Below are positions 16,157 through 23,532 of a DNA stretch of 33,468 bases, one piece after another; positions within the stretch are counted from its first letter, which is position 1, and each line of letters begins with the position of its first letter. The translations under genes were made by a program, and so were the position numbers. This DNA is from Chitinophagaceae bacterium (GTDB taxonomy: Bacteria; Bacteroidota; Bacteroidia; Chitinophagales; Chitinophagaceae), in NCBI GenBank assembly GCA_026415715.1, contig JAOAGO010000031.1:1-33468 (forward strand), written 5' to 3'. The notes beneath the pieces were generated by a model. That model was not told the origin of the DNA and made no database searches. It saw only the letters and a program-made list of their open reading frames with translations.

Positions 16157-16186
16157 TGAAAAAATGCCTCGTCAATAATGCGAGGC
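16157..16186 (-). terminator. Terminator after the PorT-like barrel gene
   Basis: GCCTCG (16166-16171) and CGAGGC (16181-16186) form a hairpin with a 9-nt loop. On the minus strand it is followed by ATTTTTTC. It lies about 40 nt beyond the stop of the gene at 16225-16854 and separates that gene from lon. Confidence 0.75.
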
Positions 16187-16224
16187 TTCATTTATTTCTT
16201 ATTTAATGAGGAAATTTACGATTA

Positions 16225-16854
16225 TCAGAAAGCCCAGCCCACAGAAACCTGAAATCCCTGATTTCTCCATTTATCATCATTTAAGATATCGTTTATATTG
16301 TTTAAGCCAATGAAGTACCGCGCATTTACCCGAAGAGACAAAATACTGACCTGAGCGCCGCCTAATAAAGAAAAATCACCTCTTTTAAAAGCCTGAATAC
16401 CGTTTTGAAAGAAATTTTTGTCCGGATCAATAAGAATACCGAACTGAGGGCCTGCCTGAAGCATTAAAAATTTTCCGAGTAGTTTGTAATTGAGTAAAAG
16501 AGGGATGGAAAGATAGTCCAGCTTGATATGCCGGCGCCGATTGAAAATATCTTGATAAACATTATGGTAGTTGCTATCCACTTTGGTGGCATACTGATTC
16601 CACAACACTTCGGGTTGGATGATGAATTTTTCTCCGGCTCTGATTTCAGCAAATCCTCCAAGATGGTATCCGTAACGGAATTCGTCAAGAAATGATTTGC
16701 CGTCAATTTTTGTGATATTGACTCCGGCTTTAGGGCCAAAGCGAATTTGTGAAAAAACGGCTGCCCAACACAATAACCCGGACAGGGTTAGGATGTAAAA
16801 CTTAAGTCGAATGTTTGAAGCGGGGATGATGAATAAAAAATTATTGTTTTTCAT
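16225..16854 (-). CDS. Outer-membrane beta-barrel protein (PorT/OMP_b-brl_2 type)
   Basis: This 209-residue protein has an N-terminal hydrophobic export signal (about 15-36, ending W-A-A-V-F-S-Q). It then follows the pattern of small eight-stranded barrels of Bacteroidota: F-G-P-K-A-G-V-N at the start of the mature part, repeated aromatic-ended strands (G-Y-H-L-G-G-F-A-E-I, I-I-Q-P-E-V-L-W, L-S-I-P-L-L-L-N-Y, M-L-Q-A-G-P-Q-F-G) and a final strand ending in Phe (V-S-V-G-W-A-F). The L-S-I-P-L-L-L and G-P-Q-F-G signatures are typical of the PorT-like domain. This domain is very common and does not show a role in type IX secretion. A terminator lies downstream. Confidence 0.8.
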   Translation of the reverse strand: MKNNNFLFIIPASNIRLKFYILTLSGLLCWAAVFSQIRFGPKAGVNITKIDGKSFLDEFRYGYHLGGFAEIRAGEKFIIQPEVLWNQYATKVDSNYHNVYQDIFNRRRHIKLDYLSIPLLLNYKLLGKFLMLQAGPQFGILIDPDKNFFQNGIQAFKRGDFSLLGGAQVSILSLRVNARYFIGLNNINDILNDDKWRNQGFQVSVGWAF

Positions 16855-17007
16855 AAAGCTGAAATATTCTGGAGATTTTCATTTTTATAACGACAAGATT
16901 GATGCCATAATTTCAGGGTACCAAAATTTTAACAAATTTTAATCCTTGCCGCAATTCTCATTTAACGAAATATTTTTAGAAACTCCAGTAACCTTTATAC
17001 CGTAAGT

Positions 17008-18045
17008 TTAAAACAACACTCCGGTATTCACGGCAAACAATGTATTGATTCTTTTTTTCACGGCCGGAAAATAATAGTCAAATATCAGCTGAGGTTGAAC
17101 AAAAAATTTTCCTACGGAGTATTCTCCGCGTATCATCAAAGTGGCCGACAACGGCTGAAAATACAGGTTGTCTTCAAAAGAAAAATACTGTGTGTTCTGA
17201 AGCACGCTGTTGGCGCTTCGCAGGCTCAGTGCATATAGTGTTGACGTTTGATTGAAGCCGAATTTCTGGGTACCCATTGTAAAATTCAACTGAGGGGAGA
17301 AACGTATAAAATCGTTTCTTTTCAAAACATCCAGGCGGTAAAGGTCATAACGCAGGGCGCACAAAACAGAAAAATCTCTGACGGTTTCTTTGGTATTGAT
17401 GTACATGTAACCTCTTCTTGTCAGCCGGATGTCCTCAATGAAAGCCTGCCGTTCTTCAAAATCGGTTCGGCTGCCCCAGCCGTAGTTTACCGATACAAAG
17501 GGTTTTAATGCCCGTTTCCGGTACACAAAATAAGCATACCATTCATTCTGTATAGGTGTGGTATAAAACGGTAGTGATTTTTTTGTAAAAAAACGGGTAT
17601 ATGTAAATCCTGTTGCAAAATTTCTGTTTTTCAGATAATCATAACCAGGCGATATAGCTCCCTGAAAAAAATTAAGATTTTCTCCGTCATGAATCAGATA
17701 GCCCGTTGCACTGATGCCGGCGCCGCTTTTGTGGTAATATCCGATAACAGGCGAATATGTTATTTTTTTCATTGTGGTGATATCAAAACTTCGCTCGCTT
17801 TCATAATTAAAATAACCGCGGTTAGCCGATACGCTGAACAACAGATAACTGTGAGGAGAAAGGATGGAATCCATGAATTCTTCAAAATCACGAAAAAATT
17901 CTTCATAGTTAATGGAAGTGTCTATCAGATGAAAATCTCTTTTTTTATGAACCGAGGCGCTGTCTGTTTCCTTCTGTTGAGCAGACACAAAAAAGTAACT
18001 GCACAGAAACACCAGAAAAAACGAAGTATATAATTGTTTTCTCAT
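17008..18045 (-). CDS. Putative outer-membrane beta-barrel protein, unrecognised
   Basis: This 345-residue protein has a signal peptide (M-R-K-Q-L-Y-T-S-F-F-L-V-F-L-C-S-Y-F-F-V, cut at about S-A-Q). A short acidic helical stretch follows (about 40-62, E-E-F-F-R-D-F-E-E-F-M-D). The rest is many alternating amphipathic strands rich in Tyr and Phe, closing with V-N-T-G-V-L-F. That is what an outer-membrane barrel of about 14-16 strands looks like. I do not recognise a named family. The start is taken at the ATG at 18043-18045; a TTG one codon earlier is also possible. The gene stands alone, with 153 nt before the next gene and 191 nt behind. Confidence 0.65.
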   Translation of the reverse strand: MRKQLYTSFFLVFLCSYFFVSAQQKETDSASVHKKRDFHLIDTSINYEEFFRDFEEFMDSILSPHSYLLFSVSANRGYFNYESERSFDITTMKKITYSPVIGYYHKSGAGISATGYLIHDGENLNFFQGAISPGYDYLKNRNFATGFTYTRFFTKKSLPFYTTPIQNEWYAYFVYRKRALKPFVSVNYGWGSRTDFEERQAFIEDIRLTRRGYMYINTKETVRDFSVLCALRYDLYRLDVLKRNDFIRFSPQLNFTMGTQKFGFNQTSTLYALSLRSANSVLQNTQYFSFEDNLYFQPLSATLMIRGEYSVGKFFVQPQLIFDYYFPAVKKRINTLFAVNTGVLF

Positions 18046-18236
18046 CAACTGATGATTAGGAAACAGGAGTTTTTTGTATGACTATGAACTGATTGTAAAG
18101 TTTAAAGATTATATTAATAAGTTTTTAGCTTTTTCAGTTTATAAAATTACCGAAATTTATACTTTATGGATAGGCAGGGAAATCAAGACTCCTTTGTTCA
18201 ATTTTTAATATTAAGAATTTACCGGAATAGGTAAAA

Positions 18237-19499
18237 TCACGAATCAAATTCTAAAACGGTAATTTCCGGTAAAATGCCCAACCTTCCCGGATAACCGATA
18301 AAGCCGAAACCGCGGTTTACATATAATTTTTGGGTCTTCTTGCCGCTTGAAATGTTTTCATAAAGGCCTGCCCATTCCTTGTAAACATATTGAACGGGAC
18401 TCCAACGTAGTCCCGGGGTTTCAACACCAAATTGCATACCATGTGTATGCCCCGAAAGCGTAAGATCAATATCCGGAAAGTCGGGTAATACCTCAGCTCT
18501 CCAGTGCGAGGGGTCATGGCTTAAAAGAATTTTAAAACCGGCATGTTCGGCGCTGCGGTATGCTTTTTTAAGATTTCCGTAACGCCGGAACTGAGACCTG
18601 GCGCTCCAGTTTTCGACTCCCGCAATGGCAAGAGTATCCTGATTTCGTGAAAGTAAAACATGTTCATTCAGCAGCAGCTTCCATCCCAACCGTGCATGAA
18701 GCTGTTTCATTTTTTCAAAATGAAGTACTTTCTCTTCGGCTGAATTCCAGCGAACATAATCGCCGTAATCATGATTTCCCAATACGGAAAATACGCCGAG
18801 CGGCGCTTGCAGTTTGCTGAACAGGTCAATATAATTGTCCATCTCATCAACCGTATAATTCACCAGGTCGCCGGTAAAAAAAATGATATCCGGTTTTTGT
18901 TCCAGAATGAGATGCACCCCTTTTTCAACCGCCGCTTTGTTATCAAAACTTCCGCTATGTATATCTGATATCTGTACGGCTTTTAAGCCTTTCACCGAAT
19001 GAGGCAATCCGGGGTAATTTAAGGCTACGCGATGAAGTGTATATTTATATTTGTTGTTGAAGCCATAAAGCAATGCTCCGGCTACTCCGCCTCCGGCCAT
19101 CATACCTGCCCAGCTTAAAAATTGTGAACGACTTATTTTTTCACCTTCCGGATTTAAGGAAACAGACTTTTTAAATACTTTCCGGCCCATAAAAAGAGAA
19201 AAACGGCGAATATCATCCAATATAAAAAAGAGAATTCCTGTTATTTTTCCTAAAAACAACGTTATGGCGGCAAATATGAAATAAACCTGTTCCTGAAGTT
19301 TGGCGCGGTTACCTGCCTGGCTGAACAGATAAACAAAATAGAAAAATGCGCATAGGGTAATAACCCAATACGCGGTATAAAGAATTTTTTTTCGGGTTTT
19401 ATTTTGTTTTTTACACAAAAACCGTAGAACGGAAAAAAAATACCAGTCAACAGCCAGAACCAGCAGAAAAAAAAGGATGATTCCGGAAAAACTTCTCAT
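18237..19499 (-). CDS. Membrane-anchored metallophosphoesterase (YkuE/YaeI-like)
   Basis: The 420-residue protein has three predicted membrane segments before residue 100 (about 5-25, 40-60, 72-95) and a short fourth hydrophobic stretch near 130-146. A calcineurin-type phosphoesterase domain follows: I-S-D-I-H (Asp179, His181), F-F-T-G-D-L-V-N (Asp211), G-N-H-D (241-244), L-S-H-D-P, and S-G-H-T-H-G-M-Q-F-G. All five metal-site motifs are present, so it should be active. Relatives such as YkuE and YaeI act on phospholipids or lipid-linked substrates (UDP-diacylglucosamine for YaeI). It diverges from the UPF0173 gene, and the two promoters overlap. Confidence 0.86.
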   Translation of the reverse strand: MRSFSGIILFFLLVLAVDWYFFSVLRFLCKKQNKTRKKILYTAYWVITLCAFFYFVYLFSQAGNRAKLQEQVYFIFAAITLFLGKITGILFFILDDIRRFSLFMGRKVFKKSVSLNPEGEKISRSQFLSWAGMMAGGGVAGALLYGFNNKYKYTLHRVALNYPGLPHSVKGLKAVQISDIHSGSFDNKAAVEKGVHLILEQKPDIIFFTGDLVNYTVDEMDNYIDLFSKLQAPLGVFSVLGNHDYGDYVRWNSAEEKVLHFEKMKQLHARLGWKLLLNEHVLLSRNQDTLAIAGVENWSARSQFRRYGNLKKAYRSAEHAGFKILLSHDPSHWRAEVLPDFPDIDLTLSGHTHGMQFGVETPGLRWSPVQYVYKEWAGLYENISSGKKTQKLYVNRGFGFIGYPGRLGILPEITVLEFDS

Positions 19500-19507
19500 A
19501 TCTTCAT

Positions 19508-19536
19508 CAAAAATAATTATTCAAAGCCACAGGAAA
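19508..19536 (-). promoter_or_regulatory. Promoter of the metallophosphoesterase gene
   Basis: On the minus strand TTTC (19536-19533) is followed after 17 nt by TATTTTTG (19515-19508), an exact -7 box. Its upstream box sits 2 nt from the -7 box of the divergent promoter. Transcription would start only a few nucleotides before the ATG at 19499. Confidence 0.45.
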
Positions 19537-19538
19537 CT

Positions 19539-19546
19539 TATTTTTG
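19539..19546 (+). promoter_or_regulatory. -7 box in front of the UPF0173 hydrolase gene
   Basis: TATTTTTG is an exact TAnnTTTG and would start transcription about 20 nt before the ATG at 19571. No clean TTTG lies at -33; the matching region (about 19516-19520) is ATTAT. This promoter probably also serves parA and parB downstream. Confidence 0.45.
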
Positions 19547-19570
19547 CCTGGGATTAAATTTTATAAAACC

Positions 19571-20251
19571 ATGAAGCTCACTTATTATGGCCATGCCTGT
19601 TTCAGTGTGGAGCTTTCGGGCAAACACCTTTTGTTTGACCCTTTTATAACGCCAAACGAGCTGGCAAAGAATATAAAACTCAGCGAGATAAAAGCGGACT
19701 ATATTTTTATTTCCCACGGCCATTTTGATCATATTGCCGACTGCACTGAAATTGCCCGCTCAACCGGGGCTAAAGTGGTCAGTACCTGGGAAATCTGTCA
19801 GTGGCTGGGCAACCAGAACCTGACAGACTCGCATCCGATGAATACGGGCGGACAGTGGCGCTTTCCGGAGTTTAGTGTAAAATGTACCGCTGCCCAGCAT
19901 TCCAGTGTTCTTCCTGACGGGACTTACGGAGGCAATCCCGTGGGCTTTCTCATTCTGTCCGATGAAGGTAATTTTTATTACAGCGGCGATACGGCCCTTA
20001 CTATGGATATGCAACTCATACCTCGTTGGGCTGTGTTGAAAGCCGCCATTCTTCCGGTAGGCGACAATTTTACCATGGGGTACGAAGATGCCTGTCTGGC
20101 GGCAAAAATGCTGGAATGTAATAAAATCATCGGCGTGCATTTTGATACCTTCGGCTTTATAAAAATTGACCATGAAAAAGCCGTTAGTCATTTTTCAGAA
20201 GCAGGCATTGAGTTGATTCTGCCAGCCATTGGCCAATCCGTTCATCTGTAA
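19571..20251 (+). CDS. UPF0173 metal-dependent hydrolase (metallo-beta-lactamase fold)
   Basis: This 226-residue cytoplasmic protein opens M-K-L-T-Y-Y-G-H-A-C-F-S-V, the hallmark of the UPF0173 (YtkL/Ta0764-like) hydrolases. It has the zinc motif S-H-G-H-F-D-H (about 48-54), a later A-A-Q-H-S-S, Y-S-G-D-T-A-L and a closing G-V-H-F-D-T-F. The natural substrate of the family is not established. The frame is open nine codons further up to a TTG, but the ATG at 19571 gives the family N-terminus and lies after the -7 box. parA starts 16 nt after its stop. Confidence 0.88.
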   Translation: MKLTYYGHACFSVELSGKHLLFDPFITPNELAKNIKLSEIKADYIFISHGHFDHIADCTEIARSTGAKVVSTWEICQWLGNQNLTDSHPMNTGGQWRFPEFSVKCTAAQHSSVLPDGTYGGNPVGFLILSDEGNFYYSGDTALTMDMQLIPRWAVLKAAILPVGDNFTMGYEDACLAAKMLECNKIIGVHFDTFGFIKIDHEKAVSHFSEAGIELILPAIGQSVHL

Positions 20252-20267
20252 ATTTTATTTTTTGAAT

Positions 20268-21071
20268 ATGCCACGTACCATAGGCGTTGCCAATCAGAAA
20301 GGAGGAGTAGGGAAAACCACTACGGCCATTAATCTGGCGGCCAGTTTTGCCGTGCTGGAATATAAAACCCTGCTGGTGGATGCCGATCCCCAGGCCAATG
20401 CCACCACGGGAGTCGGAATCAATCTGAACCATATAACCCGAAGCCTGTACGACTGTATGATCAGTCAGGCAAAGGCAAAAGATGTAATAGTAAAAACCGA
20501 AATACCCAATCTGGATTTGCTTCCTTCGCATATAGACCTCGTGGGCGCTGAAATTGAGATGATCAATTTTCCAAACCGAGAATCCGTTCTGAAAAATATT
20601 TTGGGGTTGGTAAAGAATGAGTATGATTTTATCATCATAGATTGCTCGCCTTCGCTGGGTTTAATTACGGTAAATGCACTGACGGCTTCCGACGGTGTGT
20701 TAATTCCGGTTCAATGCGAATTTTTTGCGCTGGAAGGACTGGGAAAATTGTTAAATACCATAAAAATCGTTCAGGGGCGACTGAATACCGAATTAGTGAT
20801 TGAGGGCATTCTTATGACAATGTATGACGCCAGGCTCAGGTTATGTAATCAGGTTGTCAGCGAGGTGCGACGTCATTTTGAAAATATTGTATTAGATACA
20901 ATTATACATAGAAACGCCAGAATTGCCGAGGCGCCCGGCGCCGGAAAACCCGTTATTTTGTACGATGCCACCAGCAAAGGCGCCAATAATTATCTGAACC
21001 TGGCAAAAGAAATTTTACAGAAAAACGACCTTACGAAAATTAAAAACAAGCAGAAAACGTTTGAGATGTAA
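20268..21071 (+). CDS. parA: Chromosome-partitioning ATPase ParA (Soj)
   Basis: ParA binds DNA non-specifically in its ATP form and moves the ParB-parS complex apart. The 267 residues show the deviant Walker A K-G-G-V-G-K-T-T-T (about 11-19), the switch D-A-D-P-Q-A-N-A-T (about 39-47) and Walker B F-I-I-I-D-C-S-P-S. It is of the short chromosomal class, without an N-terminal DNA-binding helix. The start is placed at ATG 20268, giving the usual M-P-R-T-I-G-V-A-N-Q-K-G-G; the longer frame begins inside the preceding gene. parB follows after 78 nt. Confidence 0.95.
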   Translation: MPRTIGVANQKGGVGKTTTAINLAASFAVLEYKTLLVDADPQANATTGVGINLNHITRSLYDCMISQAKAKDVIVKTEIPNLDLLPSHIDLVGAEIEMINFPNRESVLKNILGLVKNEYDFIIIDCSPSLGLITVNALTASDGVLIPVQCEFFALEGLGKLLNTIKIVQGRLNTELVIEGILMTMYDARLRLCNQVVSEVRRHFENIVLDTIIHRNARIAEAPGAGKPVILYDATSKGANNYLNLAKEILQKNDLTKIKNKQKTFEM

Positions 21072-21149
21072 AAAAAATTTTTTTATGTTATCGAACGGAA
21101 TGTATAATCAAATTTTATAATTTCCCGAATCAATTCCGTATAAGTGAAC

Positions 21150-22067
21150 ATGTCAAACCCGAAACAAAATAAAGAGCTGCTGGGAAGAGGAATTCGCTCA
21201 CTGCTGGAAAGTATTGATTCCGATCTGAAAACACAAACCGGGCATTTGAAAGCTTCTGTTGTGGAGTCAGCTACGGGAGTTAACCGCATCCCGTTAGCGG
21301 AAATTGAAACCAATCCCAAACAGCCCCGAATTGATTTTGATGAATACACCATCAACGAACTGGCCGAGTCTATCAAAGTACATGATATCATTCAACCCAT
21401 AACGGTCACTAAAATACCGAATGGAAAATACAGGTTAATATCCGGCGAAAGAAGGCTGAGGGCGGCAAAGCTTGCCGGCTTAAAAGATATTCCGGCTTAT
21501 GTTCGTCACACTAATGATTCTCAACTGCTGGAACTGGCCCTACTCGAAAACCTGCAGCGGGAAGACCTGAATGCCATGGAAATTGCCCTGGGTTATAAAC
21601 GCATGATGGAAGAACTGAACTTTTCTCAGGAACAGGTGGCTGAACGGATGGGTAAAGACCGAAGCACGGTGGCCAATTTCATACGCCTGCTGAAACTGCC
21701 GCCCGACATACAGCTTGCCTTGCGAAACGGCGAAATCACGATGGGCCATGCCAGAGCGCTGATTAATTTAGACAGCATAGACAAACAGATTTTTGCCTAT
21801 AAGGAAATCAAAGATAAACATCTATCTGTACGTCAAACAGAAGATCTGGTGCGGCGAATGAAGAAAGAAAGCGCCAGTGTTAATAAAAATGAAAAAAATA
21901 AAGTTTCTCCCGTGTTTCAGCGGCTCGAAGATAAATTGTCTTCGTATTTTAGTACCCGGGTTAAAATAAAAACCACCCGAAACGGCAAAGGCCAGATTAC
22001 CATAGATTATTTCAGTACGGAAGAGCTGAATAAAATTCTTCGCTTAATGAATGTACATCTTGAATAA
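21150..22067 (+). CDS. parB: Chromosome-partitioning protein ParB (Spo0J)
   Basis: ParB is a CTP-dependent DNA clamp that loads at parS and guides origin segregation. The protein has 305 residues. The N-terminal L-L-G-R-G-I-R-S-L-L is the ParA-contact motif. The CTP-binding core carries N-P-K-Q-P-R and S-G-E-R-R-L-R-A-A-K, then L-A-L-L-E-N-L-Q-R-E-D-L-N. The helix-turn-helix is S-Q-E-Q-V-A-E-R-M-G-K-D-R-S-T-V-A-N. A C-terminal dimer domain ends the protein. The start is ATG 21150; a GTG two codons earlier is possible. The DUF5683 gene begins 17 nt before its stop in another frame. No parS (TGTTTCACGTGAAACA-like) was seen by eye nearby. Confidence 0.95.
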   Translation: MSNPKQNKELLGRGIRSLLESIDSDLKTQTGHLKASVVESATGVNRIPLAEIETNPKQPRIDFDEYTINELAESIKVHDIIQPITVTKIPNGKYRLISGERRLRAAKLAGLKDIPAYVRHTNDSQLLELALLENLQREDLNAMEIALGYKRMMEELNFSQEQVAERMGKDRSTVANFIRLLKLPPDIQLALRNGEITMGHARALINLDSIDKQIFAYKEIKDKHLSVRQTEDLVRRMKKESASVNKNEKNKVSPVFQRLEDKLSSYFSTRVKIKTTRNGKGQITIDYFSTEELNKILRLMNVHLE

Positions 22068-22701
22068 AATAATTTTTCCGTATCGCTGCCGACGGGTAAT
22101 GGTCTTAGCGGCTTCAGGAATACTTTCGTGTTTTTTAAACATATCAGAAGCGCAGGTAAAAGATACCACGTCGAAAAATAATGCGCTTGAGTTGAAGACG
22201 AAAAAAACACGCTACGATTCCGCTTTTGCTCTTCACAGCCCTAAAAAAGCAGCTATCCGATCGGCTATTCTTCCGGGATGGGGACAGATTTACAACAAAA
22301 AATACTGGAAGTTGCCAATCATTTACGGTGCGTTGGGAATCAGCGGAGGAGTCTTTTTTTATAACCTGAAACAATACCGCGATACCCGATTTGCCTATCG
22401 CGTAAAATACAATATGAGAGTAAACGGCACAGACTCGGCCTTATATCAATTTATTCGTCGCGACCTGAGACTGCTCAGCGAAGAGTCGCTCAGATTTTAC
22501 CGTAATCAGTTTCGGAGAGATATTGACTATTCCGTTATCGTTTTTTTATTGCTGTGGGGACTGAATGTAGTAGATGCAGCGGTAGATGCTCACCTGAAAA
22601 CTTTTGACATGAGTCCGGACTTAAGCTTACAAATAAAACCCGATCTAAACCTGCCTGAACGGACTTACGGCCTTTCCCTTACATTTACCTTCGGCCATTA
22701 A
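22051..22701 (+). CDS. DUF5683 domain protein, exported or membrane-bound
   Basis: This 216-residue protein has an export signal (basic R-C-R-R then a hydrophobic core, ending I-S-E-A-Q near residue 35). The DUF5683 core follows: K-K-A-A-I-R-S-A-I-L-P-G-W-G-Q-I-Y-N-K-K-Y-W-K-L-P (about 64-88), a hydrophobic segment right after it, and a second near 160-176 with W-G-L-N-V-V-D-A-A-V-D-A-H-L. The L-P-G-W-G-Q-I-Y-N and V-D-A-x-V-D-A-H motifs define this Bacteroidota family; its function is unknown. The gene overlaps parB by 17 nt. A later start at 22099 would also leave a hydrophobic N-terminus. Standing between parB and dapB is the usual place for this gene in the phylum. Confidence 0.85.
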   Translation: MYILNKIIFPYRCRRVMVLAASGILSCFLNISEAQVKDTTSKNNALELKTKKTRYDSAFALHSPKKAAIRSAILPGWGQIYNKKYWKLPIIYGALGISGGVFFYNLKQYRDTRFAYRVKYNMRVNGTDSALYQFIRRDLRLLSEESLRFYRNQFRRDIDYSVIVFLLLWGLNVVDAAVDAHLKTFDMSPDLSLQIKPDLNLPERTYGLSLTFTFGH

Positions 22702-22719
22702 AATACCATCGTACACTGA

Positions 22720-22749
22720 TTTTTTTCCGGAAAAAGCGCAATACTTTTG
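22720..22749 (+). promoter_or_regulatory. dapB promoter with a palindrome in its spacer
   Basis: TTTT (22720-22723), an 18-nt spacer and TACTTTTG (22742-22749), an exact -7 box, make a promoter about 55 nt before the dapB start. The perfect palindrome TTTTTCCGGAAAAA (22722-22735) lies across the upstream box and spacer. It could be an operator, or the hairpin end of the parAB-DUF5683 message whose last stop is 20 nt upstream. Confidence 0.45.
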
Positions 22750-22810
22750 AAGAAAATCATTTTGTGACAATTGATTTAATAAAACGCAATTTTTCAATTC
22801 TGTTCTTCTT

Positions 22811-23527
22811 ATGAAAGTAGCCCTTATCGGATACGGAAACATGGGAAAGACCATTCAGGAAGTGGCAGAAGAAAAAGGCCATGATATTGTATGTATCATT
22901 ACTCAAAAAAACAAAGATGAATTCACGCCGGAGAATCTGCACCGAGCAGAGGTTGCATTAGAATTTACGGGTCCCCACAGTGCCTATGAGCATCTGGTTC
23001 GTTGCATAGAATGGCAAATTCCTGTAGTGTGCGGTTCAACCGGCTGGACAGACCGCTTGGATGAGATAAAAAAAATGTGTATAGAAAAAGAAGGCTCTGT
23101 TGTGTTTTCCAGCAATTTCAGTATTGGAGTAAATATTTTTTTTGAGTTGAACAAAAAACTGGCTTCACTGATGGCGCATCATCAGGAATATGAAGTGAGC
23201 CTGCGTGAAATACATCATATCAGAAAAAAAGATGCGCCGAGCGGTACGGCCATCACGCTGGCCGAACAAATAATGAGCCTGTTGCCTCACAAGAAAAAAT
23301 GGGTTTCTCACACCGAGGCTTCCTCGGACGAAATACCCGTTGAAAGCATACGGGTTGGAGATGTGCCCGGCACTCACCACGTTATTTACCATTCATCAAT
23401 TGATACATTGGAGATGATTCATACGGCACACAACCGGAAAGGTTTTGCAACCGGTGCCGTTCTGGCGGCTGAATTTATTAAGGATAAAAAAGGATTTTTC
23501 ACCATGAAAGATGTATTGAATCTTTAG
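22811..23527 (+). CDS. dapB: 4-hydroxy-tetrahydrodipicolinate reductase
   Basis: The enzyme reduces the DapA product in the lysine and meso-diaminopimelate pathway with NAD(P)H. The 238 residues are slightly short compared with the E. coli enzyme but normal for Bacteroidota. Motifs are M-K-V-A-L-I-G-Y-G-N-M-G-K (nucleotide-binding loop), F-T-G-P, C-G-S-T-G-W, S-S-N-F-S-I-G-V-N, E-I-H-H-I-R-K-K-D-A-P-S-G-T-A (134-148, catalytic His and substrate lysine) and the closing F-A-T-G-A-V-L-A-A. The histidine-kinase gene starts 5 nt after its stop. Confidence 0.95.
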   Translation: MKVALIGYGNMGKTIQEVAEEKGHDIVCIITQKNKDEFTPENLHRAEVALEFTGPHSAYEHLVRCIEWQIPVVCGSTGWTDRLDEIKKMCIEKEGSVVFSSNFSIGVNIFFELNKKLASLMAHHQEYEVSLREIHHIRKKDAPSGTAITLAEQIMSLLPHKKKWVSHTEASSDEIPVESIRVGDVPGTHHVIYHSSIDTLEMIHTAHNRKGFATGAVLAAEFIKDKKGFFTMKDVLNL

Positions 23528-23532
23528 TGATC

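Noticed and set aside
20268-22067. parS site near parA/parB
   Set aside because: I looked for a TGTTTCACGTGAAACA-like 16-mer and saw none; the inverted pair ACGGAAT/ATTCCGT at 21095-21101 and 21133-21139 is too short and too far apart.
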